From: Desulfotomaculum sp. | Lineage (GTDB): Bacteria; Bacillota; Desulfotomaculia; Desulfotomaculales; Nap2-2B | Assembly: GCA_003485325.1 (NCBI GenBank) | Contig: DMZI01000015.1 | Span: 2,188 to 36,648 of the forward strand | Length of the DNA: 34,461 bases | Direction: 5' to 3' | Notes under the pieces: model-generated | What the model was told of the DNA's origin: nothing | The model's database searches: none | Seen by the model: only the letters and a program-made list of their open reading frames with translations | In this document: piece after piece, positions 6,643-16,380 of the stretch | Layout of the letters: each line of letters begins with the position of its first letter | How positions within the stretch are numbered: position 1 is the stretch's first letter | Made by a program: the position numbers and the translations under genes

Positions 6643-7155
6643 ATGATTTTGAATTTACTGGGAGAAGCAGAAGCTGCCAAATATTATATCGCATTTGCAA
6701 TCGGTAATCTGGTTTTAATCATCCCGGATGCGCTGAGCACGTCACTCTTCGTAGAATGGGGCCATGGCGAGAGTTTGAGGAAGAATGTGGTAAAAACAGG
6801 CTTGGATATTTACGCTTTCCATGTCCCTACAGCTATATTCATTTATTTCTTTGGTGATTTCCTGCTCGGTCTGTTTGTGAAAGGTTATGTTGAGAGTTTT
6901 GATCTGTTAAGAATATTAGCTTTATCGAACTTCTTTGTTGCTGTTTATTTGCTATTTATTCCCATTCAAAATGTCAGGATGAAGGTTGAGAGCATTGTAA
7001 AATTAAATATTGTCAGGTTTGTGCTTCTCTTAGGGTTGTGTTATGTTTTTATATTGGAGTTTGGAATTGTTGGCGTTAGATATGCATGGATGATCACGTA
7101 TGCAATTCTAGGGTTTGGGATTATGGGATTGGCGAAGAGGGAACGGTGGGTTTAA
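6643..7155 (+). pseudogene. 5'-truncated Wzx-type polysaccharide flippase
   Basis: 170 residues with about five hydrophobic helices, matching the C-terminal part of lipid-linked oligosaccharide flippases (polysaccharide biosynthesis/MOP superfamily). Typical are the start PLMILNLLGEAEAAKYYIAF and the late segment FGIVGVRYAWMITYAILGFG. Full-length relatives have more than 400 residues. The upstream frame (6620-6642) is open for a few similar residues and then loses resemblance, so the first half is lost. The ATG at 6643 is an internal Met. A full-length flippase at 8229 probably replaces it. Confidence 0.75.
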
Positions 7156-7214
7156 TATGTATGCGGCGAAATACTTATATCTTAACAACATCTACGGAAA
7201 AAGGAGGTAAACTC

Positions 7215-8189
7215 ATGACAAAAACAGCATTAATCACCGGCATTACCGGTCAGGATGGCTCATATCTGGCAGAGCTACTGCTTGATAAGGGCTATGAAGT
7301 ATATGGAATAGTAAGAAGACTTAGCACGCCAAACATTACTCGAATAGAGCACATCACTGATAGGATCACACTCTTAGAAGGTGATTTAACCGACCAATCT
7401 TCGCTGAACGTTGCAATGCAGACTGCTCAACCTGATGAGGTGTACAATCTTGCAGCGCAGTCGTTTGTAGCAACTTCATGGAATCAACCTGTACTTACGG
7501 GAGATGTTACCGGGCTTGGGACTGTTCGGGTGTTAGAAGCTGTTCGCCATTTCTGTCCGGATGCCAAGTTTTATCAGGCATCCAGTAGCGAGATGCTCGG
7601 AGCAGCAGAAGAGATCCCTCAGAATGAGAAGACGAAATTCCGTCCCAGAAGTCCGTATGCAGTGGCAAAGGTCTATGGATATTATGCAACTGTGAATTAT
7701 AGAGAGAGTTATAATATGTTCTGTTGCAATGGGATTTTATTTAACCATGAATCTCCAAGAAGAGGCATTGAATTCGTTACACGAAAGATAACAGATGGAG
7801 TGGCAAGAATCCATCATGGACTCGCAAAGGAATTGCGGTTGGGGAATCTGGATGCCAAGAGAGATTGGGGCTATGCCGGCGACTATGTGAAGGCAATGTG
7901 GTTAATGCTCCAACAGAAAGAGCCGGATGATTACGTGATTGCAAGTGGGAAGAGTCATTCTGTAAAAGAATTTGTTGAGGAGGCATTTAAAGAGGTTGAT
8001 CTGGATTGGCAGGAGTACGTTAAGATGGATGAGCGATTTATGAGACCTGCTGACGTGCCGGAACTGCGAGGGGATGCATTGAAGGCGAGAGAAAAGCTGG
8101 GCTGGAAGCCGGAAACCTCATTTGAAGAGCTTGTAAAAATGATGGTAAGGGCGGATATGGAGAGGTATGAAAAGAGAAGCAAAAAATAA
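7215..8189 (+). CDS. gmd: GDP-mannose 4,6-dehydratase
   Basis: Converts GDP-D-mannose to GDP-4-keto-6-deoxy-D-mannose, the precursor of GDP-fucose, GDP-rhamnose and perosamine. The frame is open from 7086, but MTKTALITGITGQDGSYLAE is the family start. ATG 7215 follows AAGGAGG at a good distance, giving 324 residues. NADP-binding TGITGQDG lies at 8-15, SSSEMLG holds the Ser/Glu pair (123-129), and catalytic Y148-x3-K152 is in SPYAVAKVY. FNHESPRRG and the late TRKIT segment are typical of GMD. No reductase or aminotransferase that would clearly use its product lies next to it. Confidence 0.95.
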   Translation: MTKTALITGITGQDGSYLAELLLDKGYEVYGIVRRLSTPNITRIEHITDRITLLEGDLTDQSSLNVAMQTAQPDEVYNLAAQSFVATSWNQPVLTGDVTGLGTVRVLEAVRHFCPDAKFYQASSSEMLGAAEEIPQNEKTKFRPRSPYAVAKVYGYYATVNYRESYNMFCCNGILFNHESPRRGIEFVTRKITDGVARIHHGLAKELRLGNLDAKRDWGYAGDYVKAMWLMLQQKEPDDYVIASGKSHSVKEFVEEAFKEVDLDWQEYVKMDERFMRPADVPELRGDALKAREKLGWKPETSFEELVKMMVRADMERYEKRSKK

Positions 8190-8228
8190 ATTAGTCCTAT
8201 CCCCCCTTTTAGTATCTGGTGTGTACTC

Positions 8229-9533
8229 TTGAATACAGTTAGACGTGTAGCAAAGAATACGCTATCTTTGGCATCAGCAGAAGTCATAACTAAACTTCTC
8301 GCCTTTGTTTTAATTATTTTTATTGCGAGACATCTACAAGACGTTGGATTTGGTAAATATTCGTTTGCACTTGCTTTTACTTCTTTCTTTGCAATTATTG
8401 CCGATTTAGGATTTAGCACATTGACGATAAGGGAAGTGGCAAAGGATAACGAATTAGCAGGAAAGTATCTTGGTAATATATCCCTGGTCAAATTCATTTT
8501 ATCCATTGTCGCATTCTTGCTCGTTGTTATTATCATAAACTTGATGCATTACCCGCCTGATACAACATTAGCTGTTTATATCGCTGGTGCCTATGTTATT
8601 TTAACATCCTTCAACCAATTTTTCATCTCGATATTTAGAGCATTTGAAAAGATGGAATATGAAACATTGGTCCGTGTTGTTGAGAAGGTTATTGTCTTTT
8701 CATTGGTTATGTATTTAATTTATCTTGGATATGGTTTGATAGAGATCGTTTCTGCATTTTTACTATCAAGTATTTTTAGTTTTGTATTCAGTGGTTTAAT
8801 CGTGCTTAAAAAGTTTGCAAAGCCAAACTTTGAAATAGATTTTTCTTTTTTGAAGCATACCACAAAAGAAGCGCTGCCGTTTGGTCTAACTGCGATTTTT
8901 GTTTCAATATATTTTCAAATTGATACAGTTATGTTATCAATGATGCAGGGAGATGCGGCAGTTGGTTGGTATAATGCAGCTTATAATATCATTAGGGGGT
9001 TATCTGCACTAATAGCTGGTTCGATTGGTGCTGTAAGTTTTCCCATAATGTCAAGGTATTTTAAAACTACCAAGAGCAATCTAAAGAGATTTTATATCCA
9101 ATTATTTCAATTAATGTTTACTTTAGGTACTTTCGTCTCAATTTTTGTGACTCTTTTCGCTGCAGAAATAATCCAAATTCTTTACGGTTCTCAGTATTCA
9201 AATTCTGCAACAGCACTTAAAATTTTAATATGGGCATTTTTTATAATTTGTGTAAGTACAATATCAAGCACATTACTTTATTCCATCAACAAGCAAAATA
9301 TAGTTACTATTGGAACAGGACTGGGGGCGTTACTAAATATTGTTCTTAATTTGATATTGATACCCTACTATAGTCTTGTTGGTGCTGCATACGCAACTGT
9401 GGCAACGGAGTTTTTTGGTTTTATTATCTATTTTTATTATTCAATAAAATTATTAAAAGTTGATTGGAAAAATCCGAACTTATTTTTGTGGACGATGAAG
9501 GAAAACATTAGAATTTTGAAAAAATTATTCTGA
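8229..9533 (+). CDS. Polysaccharide flippase (Wzx/MOP superfamily), archaeal-like
   Basis: A 434-residue integral membrane protein with about twelve hydrophobic helices. It would move lipid-linked glycan units across the membrane. The N-terminus (NTVRRVAKNTLSLASAEVIT, then FIARHLQDVGFGKYSFALAF) and the ALPFGLTAIF segment are classic for the oligosaccharide flippase family. The start is TTG 8229 with only a weak ribosome binding site; no Met occurs before about residue 100 in frame. The gene is strongly AT-rich compared with galE or infC. The sequence style, as far as I can judge from memory, is closest to flippases of methanogenic archaea. It ends 10 bases from the convergent DUF2206 gene. 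Confidence 0.85.
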   Translation: MNTVRRVAKNTLSLASAEVITKLLAFVLIIFIARHLQDVGFGKYSFALAFTSFFAIIADLGFSTLTIREVAKDNELAGKYLGNISLVKFILSIVAFLLVVIIINLMHYPPDTTLAVYIAGAYVILTSFNQFFISIFRAFEKMEYETLVRVVEKVIVFSLVMYLIYLGYGLIEIVSAFLLSSIFSFVFSGLIVLKKFAKPNFEIDFSFLKHTTKEALPFGLTAIFVSIYFQIDTVMLSMMQGDAAVGWYNAAYNIIRGLSALIAGSIGAVSFPIMSRYFKTTKSNLKRFYIQLFQLMFTLGTFVSIFVTLFAAEIIQILYGSQYSNSATALKILIWAFFIICVSTISSTLLYSINKQNIVTIGTGLGALLNIVLNLILIPYYSLVGAAYATVATEFFGFIIYFYYSIKLLKVDWKNPNLFLWTMKENIRILKKLF

Positions 9534-9542
9534 TATTTTCGA

Positions 9543-11810
9543 CTAAGGGCTCCATAAAATTTCACTGCCTCCGTTTGTGTAAATCTTGTCTGTGTCTACG
9601 AGAAAAGGGTATACGTCAGTCATGTTAAAAAACGTCGGGCATCCAAGTTTTGGGTTAAAACCTAACCCTATTTCCTCAACTATATTTAGACAACTTAAGT
9701 AAGTATAATTCCCTCCTCTCATATTTTTTGTTGTGCCAGCTAAATCATATATTTTTTGAGGTTGTATCATATTGTATACTAATGCATGTTTTCCTTCATT
9801 ATTTCCTACTGTTGCATAAATTATTTCGTCCTTTTTCGCTTTCATAGATAGCCACCTCGCACTGATTACATCCTGTTCTGGTATCATATTCATAGCTACT
9901 GAAGCTACATCTTCAGAGTCACCATATTTTTTACTACTTTCTTGAGACAGCGAAATTGAAGACGGATGATCCTTCGCTATCTCAAAAATAAATCCAGTAT
10001 TAAATAAGAAATAGATTATAAAAAATATAGCTAACATATTCACCGATCTTTTTATACTTTTATTTGTCCAAGATACCTTAAAAAACTTGGCTATTACCTC
10101 AAAAATACTTATACTGCCTAGAATAGAAAGAGGAGCTAAAAAAATAAGAGAGAGATGATAAAGCCTCGATTGGTTCATTACTGCAAAATAAGAGACGGCT
10201 ATAGCAAATAAACAGATAATAAACCAATATAACGAAAAACCAACATATTCTCGTTCAAATTTTGTCTCTTTGTGCCTTAATAATAATTTCAAGAGACCTA
10301 CACCTATAAGGAATTGGATAATTAAATGAAAAACTTTATAAACTGCATATAAAAGAGAGGGAGATACCCCTGTTATGGCATATAGCCCTCTCGAAGTTTC
10401 TGGATTTAAAAAATCCATAAAAATTGTATTCGCGATATGATCACCTATATGTACAATATCTTCAAATATAGAGGAACTTGAAATGTACATATACCACATT
10501 AAAGCGAATGAGATGAACAACAACACAAAATTTAAAGATATATTCTTATTTTTTGTATTCAAACTATTCGCTATATTCAATTCTTCTTTTTTAAACGTAA
10601 AATAAAACCTTTTCCATAGGCCCTTTACCGTTTGGTTCTCTGTTAAATACAAAAAGAATAAAACAAAAATAAACGAAACCATAACAAGATAGGAAGTGCC
10701 ATAATGGGACACGATCAATGATGTGCCAAAGATAATCATTAAAAAAGATTTTTTCATTGCATTTATCTTTATGTTTACATTTAATATCAACATAAGCAAC
10801 AAAACAAAGAAAAGCTCTGCAACCAATTGCTTGCCTAATGAAGGAATAACACTATAGAACGGATTCAAAGATATAAAAAAAAAGGATGACAAAAATGCTA
10901 TTTTTTCATCTGTTCTTTTTTTAAAGATACTATACAGCCCAAGGGGTACAAGAGAGAGTATTAAAGGATAAATTATCTTAAAAACCCATGTCAAATCAAG
11001 ATTGCTGATGTGATGAAACATTGGAGCAAACATTGTTGTGCTTAACATTGCATTGTTATTGGATGACATCGTCCAATCCCATTTTGAGACAATAACTACC
11101 AATTTTGAAAAATAATATTCTCCTATAACGTCGTATTTGTTTAAATACATCGATATCAATGTGTCATGATATATCAACGAGATTGCCATCACCAATATCG
11201 CTAAAGGATATAATTTTACAGGAATAAACTTATCAAAACCAATCAACAGAGCAACAAATGCAATCACAACAATCATTAACATCAAAAGGATATTATTATG
11301 ATGAAAATTCACCAAATAAGTACCAATTACTGCCATAAAAGGGATCAAACACAAAAATAAGACTGGAGGTGATAACACCTCTCCAACGTCAATAAAACTC
11401 GGATCATCAAAATCTTTATCTCTTACATAACTTAAAATGCATAAAATCAATACAATTACACTTATTGTGATAACCAAAGGAACGAGCGAAATCGGTCGAG
11501 AAATACCGAAAAATGGATAGGTCATGTTCACGAAAAATCCGGTAAACATTAGGGTCGCGAGGCTCAATCCCACAGTGTATAACAGCGTCTCGATACTGCC
11601 GAGTTTGTGTAATTTAAGAACTCTGAGAATGAGAATTCCAGGGACGAAAGTAAGATAAATGAAACCAATGAAAGGTCTTAGAATAGGGATTTGAAAACCA
11701 ATAGCATCTAATCCAATTGCGCCCAACATCGCAAGTTGAATAGCTAAAACTACTGCGAGGAATTTCTTGATTTCCCAGTCGTTCATCTGGACTGGGTTAT
11801 TTAGCTGCAT
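9543..11810 (-). CDS. Large multi-spanning membrane protein, DUF2206 family
   Basis: A 755-residue protein with many hydrophobic helices over residues 1-600 and a hydrophilic C-terminal domain of about 150 residues. The start region (MNDWEIKKFLAVVLAIQLAM, then GFQIPILRPFIGFIYLTFVP and LYTVGLSLATLMFTGFFVN) is highly characteristic of DUF2206. I know that family mainly from Methanosarcina and related archaea, inside surface-polysaccharide loci. The overall shape (multi-TM body, extracytoplasmic tail) resembles GT-C glycosyltransferases or Wzy-like polymerases, so a role as polymerase or ligase is plausible but unproven. It is the last gene of the minus-strand operon, 14 bases after a GT4 gene. 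Start codon 11810 versus internal Met9 is uncertain. Confidence 0.8.
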   Translation of the reverse strand: MQLNNPVQMNDWEIKKFLAVVLAIQLAMLGAIGLDAIGFQIPILRPFIGFIYLTFVPGILILRVLKLHKLGSIETLLYTVGLSLATLMFTGFFVNMTYPFFGISRPISLVPLVITISVIVLILCILSYVRDKDFDDPSFIDVGEVLSPPVLFLCLIPFMAVIGTYLVNFHHNNILLMLMIVVIAFVALLIGFDKFIPVKLYPLAILVMAISLIYHDTLISMYLNKYDVIGEYYFSKLVVIVSKWDWTMSSNNNAMLSTTMFAPMFHHISNLDLTWVFKIIYPLILSLVPLGLYSIFKKRTDEKIAFLSSFFFISLNPFYSVIPSLGKQLVAELFFVLLLMLILNVNIKINAMKKSFLMIIFGTSLIVSHYGTSYLVMVSFIFVLFFLYLTENQTVKGLWKRFYFTFKKEELNIANSLNTKNKNISLNFVLLFISFALMWYMYISSSSIFEDIVHIGDHIANTIFMDFLNPETSRGLYAITGVSPSLLYAVYKVFHLIIQFLIGVGLLKLLLRHKETKFEREYVGFSLYWFIICLFAIAVSYFAVMNQSRLYHLSLIFLAPLSILGSISIFEVIAKFFKVSWTNKSIKRSVNMLAIFFIIYFLFNTGFIFEIAKDHPSSISLSQESSKKYGDSEDVASVAMNMIPEQDVISARWLSMKAKKDEIIYATVGNNEGKHALVYNMIQPQKIYDLAGTTKNMRGGNYTYLSCLNIVEEIGLGFNPKLGCPTFFNMTDVYPFLVDTDKIYTNGGSEILWSP

Positions 11811-11824
11811 GTTAATCTTTCATT

Positions 11825-12940
11825 TCACCTCTCATTATACACTTCTTCATAAACCCTCAAAGTCTCTCTCGCGCATTTCTCCCAGCTAAACATCTTCGCC
11901 CTTTCTAATCCTTTTTTAATCATATCTTCCCTTAACCCATCATTAGTTAAAACTTCGTGCATCGCATCTGCCAAACCATCTACATCATAAGGGTTAACCA
12001 TAATCCCTGCGTCACCAACGACTTCTGGCAGAGAAGAGGTATTTGAAGTTATCACAGGTGTTCCACAAGCCATTGCCTCTAAAGGAGGAAAACCAAAGCC
12101 CTCATACAGAGAGGGGTAGACAAACAAATCCGCGGTATTGTATAGTGCAGGTAAATCCTCATCTGAAACATATCCGGTAAAAGTGACATTTTTTTGAAGA
12201 TTTAATTTGTCTATCGTCTCAAATATTTTTTTATACTTCCATCCCTTTTTACCTGTAATGACTAATTTGTGCTCGATATTTTTCTTTTTAAGTTTATAAA
12301 ATGCCTTAATTAAAGTAGGAATATTTTTTCTCGGCTCCAAAGTGCCAACATACAAGATAAACGGAAAATTGAGATTATATCTTTGTTTAACTTCGTTTAT
12401 TTCTTCTTTATCTAATGGCTTGAATTTTTCATCTACTCCAAGAAAGATTACCTTAATTTTTTCTTCTGGAATATTGAAATAATTTATCAAATCTTTTTTT
12501 GTGCTGTTTGAATCTGTGATTATTTTGTCTGCAGTTTTTAGAGTTCTTGGAAAGAGTAATTTACCAAATAATATTCTATACACTGGATGTTCTTTTGGAA
12601 CTATAAACACAGTTATATCATGAACTGTTAATATATATTTCTGTTTAAATCTAAAAAAGGTTGAACCTTGGGTCGGGTTGTGAATTATATCTAATCTTTT
12701 CAGATGATTACTTTGTGTCCCCAAATATAAGTACCATAATATTGTTTTAGAAATTCTTTTAAAAGGATTGTATATTATTATTTTATTGTATTCGGCTGTC
12801 GACTCATTCTCCTCATAATTTATCAAATAGATACTTTCCCTATTAATATTAATCAATTCCTTTAATAAATGATAAACATAATTTGCTATACCTGCATAAT
12901 TTCCTCCATTAATCCAATCTGAAATTACTCCTACTCTCAT
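11825..12940 (-). CDS. Glycosyltransferase family 4
   Basis: A 371-residue GT-B glycosyltransferase. The N-terminal acceptor domain starts MRVGVISDWINGGNYAGIAN. The linker PFILYVGTLEPRKNIPTLIK and the C-terminal donor site YEGFGFPPLEAMACGTPVI carry the EX7E motif of retaining GT4 enzymes. No membrane segment is seen; it would act at the cytoplasmic face. It starts one base after the preceding gene stops and is followed by DUF2206 after 14 bases, so it is firmly in the operon. Donor and acceptor cannot be read from sequence. Confidence 0.9.
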   Translation of the reverse strand: MRVGVISDWINGGNYAGIANYVYHLLKELININRESIYLINYEENESTAEYNKIIIYNPFKRISKTILWYLYLGTQSNHLKRLDIIHNPTQGSTFFRFKQKYILTVHDITVFIVPKEHPVYRILFGKLLFPRTLKTADKIITDSNSTKKDLINYFNIPEEKIKVIFLGVDEKFKPLDKEEINEVKQRYNLNFPFILYVGTLEPRKNIPTLIKAFYKLKKKNIEHKLVITGKKGWKYKKIFETIDKLNLQKNVTFTGYVSDEDLPALYNTADLFVYPSLYEGFGFPPLEAMACGTPVITSNTSSLPEVVGDAGIMVNPYDVDGLADAMHEVLTNDGLREDMIKKGLERAKMFSWEKCARETLRVYEEVYNER

Positions 12941-12941
12941 C

Positions 12942-13931
12942 TTACTCTCCTACAACTTCAGAAATTAACTTTATCCATTCTTTCTCAAAGTATTCTACAG
13001 TAAACTTTTCCTGGCTTGCATATTCGTATCCTTTTTCACCAAGTTCAGGATGCGCAATTGCATATTCAACATCTTCTCTTAACTTATTAAAATCTTTACA
13101 GATAATTTGCCTACCTCCTTCCAGTAGTTCTTTCATCCCTCCCAAACCAGAACCAACCACAGGTGTTTTACATAACATCGCTTCGTGCGCGGTTCTACAC
13201 CATCCCTCCTTGAACTTAGACATTGTAACAACGACAGAAGAAGCTTTTAACAATCTTAAGTAGTCCCTATAACTTAAATTTAAGTTAATAGCAGGAATAT
13301 CCACTTCTTTTTCCCCACTCGTTAATAAATATCCATCCAACTCTTTTAATGCCTGGTATGCTTCAACAACTCCTTTTGTTCTTCTACAATTTCCAAGATA
13401 TATAATAGGTTTATTAGTTAATTCATATTTCTCTTTAAGACTGATTATTTCTTCCTCTGTGAATTCAAATACATTCATGTTAAAAGGAGTGTAAATGATT
13501 CTCACGTTGTCATATCCTCGTGATTCAAAATACTCTTTCCATAATTTAGACATAACAATGATTGAATCCACCCTCTTTAGCGCATAATAAAAAATCTTCT
13601 CCATTATTTTATTTAAAAATTGTATATGTACTGATTTGAAACTATTACCAACATCATATATCACAACTATATTTTTACCCTGTGTTTTATCAAAAGGGAG
13701 AGTGATCGTTGAACTAAAGGAACGTATCCAAATATCCTTATTCCCGTGGACCTTGGCCAATCTATAAAAAAGCATAAGGTATTCGTATAATTTATTTTTA
13801 TTTCTATTTGCTACCACATTAAAAAAGTAACATTTGTAGTGTTTTTGAAGTATATCATTTATTACTTTACTATGTATACCGCCACCTAAGGAATCTATTT
13901 GAAGAAGACTTCCAGTTTTGATATTCTTCAC
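12942..13931 (-). CDS. Glycosyltransferase family 4, short form
   Basis: A 329-residue GT4-like enzyme. The N-terminal domain is more divergent than that of its neighbour. The donor half shows NKPIIYLGNCRRTKGVVEAY and the EX7E-type site KEGWCRTAHEAMLCKTPVVG, followed by GSGLGGMKELLEGG. Its start overlaps the capA-like stop by four bases (ATGA), showing translational coupling. AT-rich like the rest of this part of the locus. Sugar specificity is unknown. Confidence 0.85.
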   Translation of the reverse strand: MKNIKTGSLLQIDSLGGGIHSKVINDILQKHYKCYFFNVVANRNKNKLYEYLMLFYRLAKVHGNKDIWIRSFSSTITLPFDKTQGKNIVVIYDVGNSFKSVHIQFLNKIMEKIFYYALKRVDSIIVMSKLWKEYFESRGYDNVRIIYTPFNMNVFEFTEEEIISLKEKYELTNKPIIYLGNCRRTKGVVEAYQALKELDGYLLTSGEKEVDIPAINLNLSYRDYLRLLKASSVVVTMSKFKEGWCRTAHEAMLCKTPVVGSGLGGMKELLEGGRQIICKDFNKLREDVEYAIAHPELGEKGYEYASQEKFTVEYFEKEWIKLISEVVGE

Positions 13932-15025
13932 TTTTTATTACCTCCAGGAATACTATTCAGTATTCTTGCTAAATATTTGTAAAAAATGAGGATTGATAAA
14001 CTCTGTGGGTATCTATATAAATTCTTAATAAAATGCATTTTCATCTCCTGTTTAGCTTTTCTTTTATATTTGTTAGCTAAAGTCGTATAATCTTCTGAAA
14101 GATAATCAGCTAAGGATTTATTTTCCATCTTGCATCTTGTTTCTGAAATAATGCTTAGAATTTCCTCACTATCTTTTTTATTTGAAATCTTTGGATAATA
14201 TTCTTTTGCATCGCAAATAACTGGAATAATCTCAACATCTATCTTTTTTGTATCTTGATCAACTCTTATTTTTGCAATTATGGTTTTTCGCGTACTTTTT
14301 ATATAAGTGTGGTCAAAAATGAAATTACCAAGGCTGTACACTATAGGCTTTCCTTTGTATACTTCATAACCCTGAAGAACATGAGGATGTCCACCTAAGA
14401 CAATATCTACTCCAGCATCTATAAGCTTTCGACCGATATCGACTTGCTTGGGCGATGGAAAAAGCACATACTCATAACCCCAATGCAGGAATAAAATGGT
14501 TAAATCAACAGAATCTTTTATATTTCTTACGTCTTCTAGTATTTTTTTCTCTGAAGCAATTTTATTATACAAAGAGTTGTCTATAAAGTCCTCAATAAAA
14601 GAGTAGGCAAGGACTGCAACCTTAAATCCATTAACCTCTAAAATTTCTGTTTCATTCGAAATTCCTACGGGTGTAATATTATTTTCTTTTAAAAAGTGAA
14701 CAGTTGAACAAAATGCTTTCTCTCCGTGCTCCATGATGTGGTTATTTGCTATTGACAGAGCATTGAAATTCGCAGTTTTCAACCCATCTATTACATTTGG
14801 ACCCGCTCTGAAAAAATCTGCTTCAAATCCTTTTTTATTAGTTTCATTCGATATTGGTGCTTCTAAATTTCCAAAAACGATATCACCACCTTTAAAAATG
14901 TCTTTTACGCCTTTAAAAAGATAATCAACCCCTTTATTTTTGATAACACTTTTAATACCAAACCCAGCACATAAATCCTGTTCTCCAAGCATTATATCGC
15001 CAACTGCATAAATAGTTAAAGCCAT
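13928..15025 (-). CDS. CapA/PgsA-family metallophosphoesterase-like protein
   Basis: A 365-residue member of the CapA family (poly-gamma-glutamate capsule proteins) with a calcineurin-like fold. Visible metal-site motifs, in order: VGDIMLGE (residues 7-14), GNLEAP, ANNHIMEHG, LHWGYEY, GGHPHVLQG and SLGNFIFDH. There is no signal peptide or membrane anchor, unlike PgsA/CapA of Bacillus, so this one looks cytoplasmic. It overlaps the CapK-like gene by 10 bases and the next glycosyltransferase by 4. In this context it may modify a glycan or amide-linked group rather than make poly-glutamate, since no PgsB/PgsC homologue is present. Confidence 0.88.
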   Translation of the reverse strand: MALTIYAVGDIMLGEQDLCAGFGIKSVIKNKGVDYLFKGVKDIFKGGDIVFGNLEAPISNETNKKGFEADFFRAGPNVIDGLKTANFNALSIANNHIMEHGEKAFCSTVHFLKENNITPVGISNETEILEVNGFKVAVLAYSFIEDFIDNSLYNKIASEKKILEDVRNIKDSVDLTILFLHWGYEYVLFPSPKQVDIGRKLIDAGVDIVLGGHPHVLQGYEVYKGKPIVYSLGNFIFDHTYIKSTRKTIIAKIRVDQDTKKIDVEIIPVICDAKEYYPKISNKKDSEEILSIISETRCKMENKSLADYLSEDYTTLANKYKRKAKQEMKMHFIKNLYRYPQSLSILIFYKYLARILNSIPGGNKK

Positions 15026-16380
15026 GGACTTTCACTCACATTATTTATGATAAACTTATATTTTCCGGCCTTTGTCCTTTCGATTTTATCAACAAACTTA
15101 AACTCTATATTCCACCCCTCGCTTCTTCCTTTAACGATCTCTTTAATCTTATCCAACTGCTTCTTATCAAAATCCTCTTCTGGAACTATTTTTATAACGA
15201 TTTTATCTAACTTTTCTTGAACAACTTGATACTCCTTTATCCCCTTACAATACTCCCAAAAAATAAATAAAAAGAACCAACCATGAACGTTTTTTCCTTC
15301 GGGTGTAACAAGAACATCTACACTTCTTCCAACCAATTCTTTTAATAACCTATGCCCTCTCCCACAACCGCAAACATCATTGATGATATATCCCAGATCT
15401 CCAGTATCATACCTTATAAAAGGCATTGCATAATTATAAAGGCTTGTTGCAAGTATCTCTCCTTCTCCTTCCTTTATTTGATTCCCATCCTTATCTACAA
15501 CTTCCATGATGCTTCTTTCCGTGTCTATATGTAGTCCTGAATGCTCAGAGCATTCGTAAGCGCCAAGTCCCCCATCGTTTAATCCATAAGCATCATAAAC
15601 ATCGCAGTTGAAAACTTTTCCGATCTTCTCTCTCATATTTGGATATAGTTTCTCTGCTGTTGTGAATACCGCTATAGGCTGATATATATCTATCTTATTT
15701 TCTTCAATCCATTCTGCAAAGAAGTAGATTGAAGATGCATAACCTCGCAAAAATTTGGGCTTGAATGAATTAATCATGCCTACATATTGTTTCATCTCTT
15801 TCTCTCCCATGTCAAATGAGGAAATTTTTCTTATATTCCTTGCAACTTCATGAGCTCTTTTCTCTAAATACGATTTTGTACCCACATCCAACGAAGCACC
15901 TGCTAAAAATGCCATTTTATCTCCCAACTCGAAACCAGCGTATCCCCATCCACGATATAACAATGCTCCCGCGAGGAATCTATCGAACTTTAATAGTCTA
16001 TATTTAAGAGGAGTGCCCGTTGATCCTCCCGTAGCACCTTCATAATATTTCATTTTATTCAAATTAATAGGCTTAAAATCCTCCCAGTTTTGCTTTATTA
16101 TTTCTTTCGTTAATATGGGAAGTTTCTTTAAATCCCTTATTTTTTTTATGTCATCGGAATTCAATTTCAAATCATCAAAGAGATTATGGTAATAAGGTAC
16201 ATTGTTATATGCAAAATTAATCATTACTCTTAACTGCTTCTCTTGCTCTTCTTTCAGTTCCTCATAGCTTTTCCGTTGGTTTTGAACCAATTTCTTGTAA
16301 GTTGGATAAAAATTCCTGTCTCCAATTTGGTGAGCTAAAATGAATATACTTTTTGAGAGCACCCTAATTACCCTTCCCAA
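15016..16380 (-). CDS. CapK-like adenylate-forming enzyme (phenylacetate-CoA ligase / F390 synthetase family)
   Basis: A 454-residue ANL-superfamily enzyme. The ATP-binding loop EGATGGSTGTPLKY lies near residues 114-127, DAYGLNDGG supplies the aromatic A5-type motif, and IRYDTGDLGYI carries the conserved Asp that binds ribose. Relatives in capsule loci are called CapK; methanogen relatives are called coenzyme F390 synthetases. The likely role is activating a carboxylic acid (AMP or CoA ester) that is then attached to a sugar. No clear CoA-binding or acyltransferase partner sits next to it, apart from the FemAB-like and CapA genes. It overlaps wecC by 17 bases. Confidence 0.85.
   Translation of the reverse strand: MGRVIRVLSKSIFILAHQIGDRNFYPTYKKLVQNQRKSYEELKEEQEKQLRVMINFAYNNVPYYHNLFDDLKLNSDDIKKIRDLKKLPILTKEIIKQNWEDFKPINLNKMKYYEGATGGSTGTPLKYRLLKFDRFLAGALLYRGWGYAGFELGDKMAFLAGASLDVGTKSYLEKRAHEVARNIRKISSFDMGEKEMKQYVGMINSFKPKFLRGYASSIYFFAEWIEENKIDIYQPIAVFTTAEKLYPNMREKIGKVFNCDVYDAYGLNDGGLGAYECSEHSGLHIDTERSIMEVVDKDGNQIKEGEGEILATSLYNYAMPFIRYDTGDLGYIINDVCGCGRGHRLLKELVGRSVDVLVTPEGKNVHGWFFLFIFWEYCKGIKEYQVVQEKLDKIVIKIVPEEDFDKKQLDKIKEIVKGRSEGWNIEFKFVDKIERTKAGKYKFIINNVSESPWL

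Noticed and set aside
7955..8536. Long minus-strand frame of 193 codons across the gmd/flippase junction
   Set aside because: It is antisense to two clear genes and has no family resemblance.
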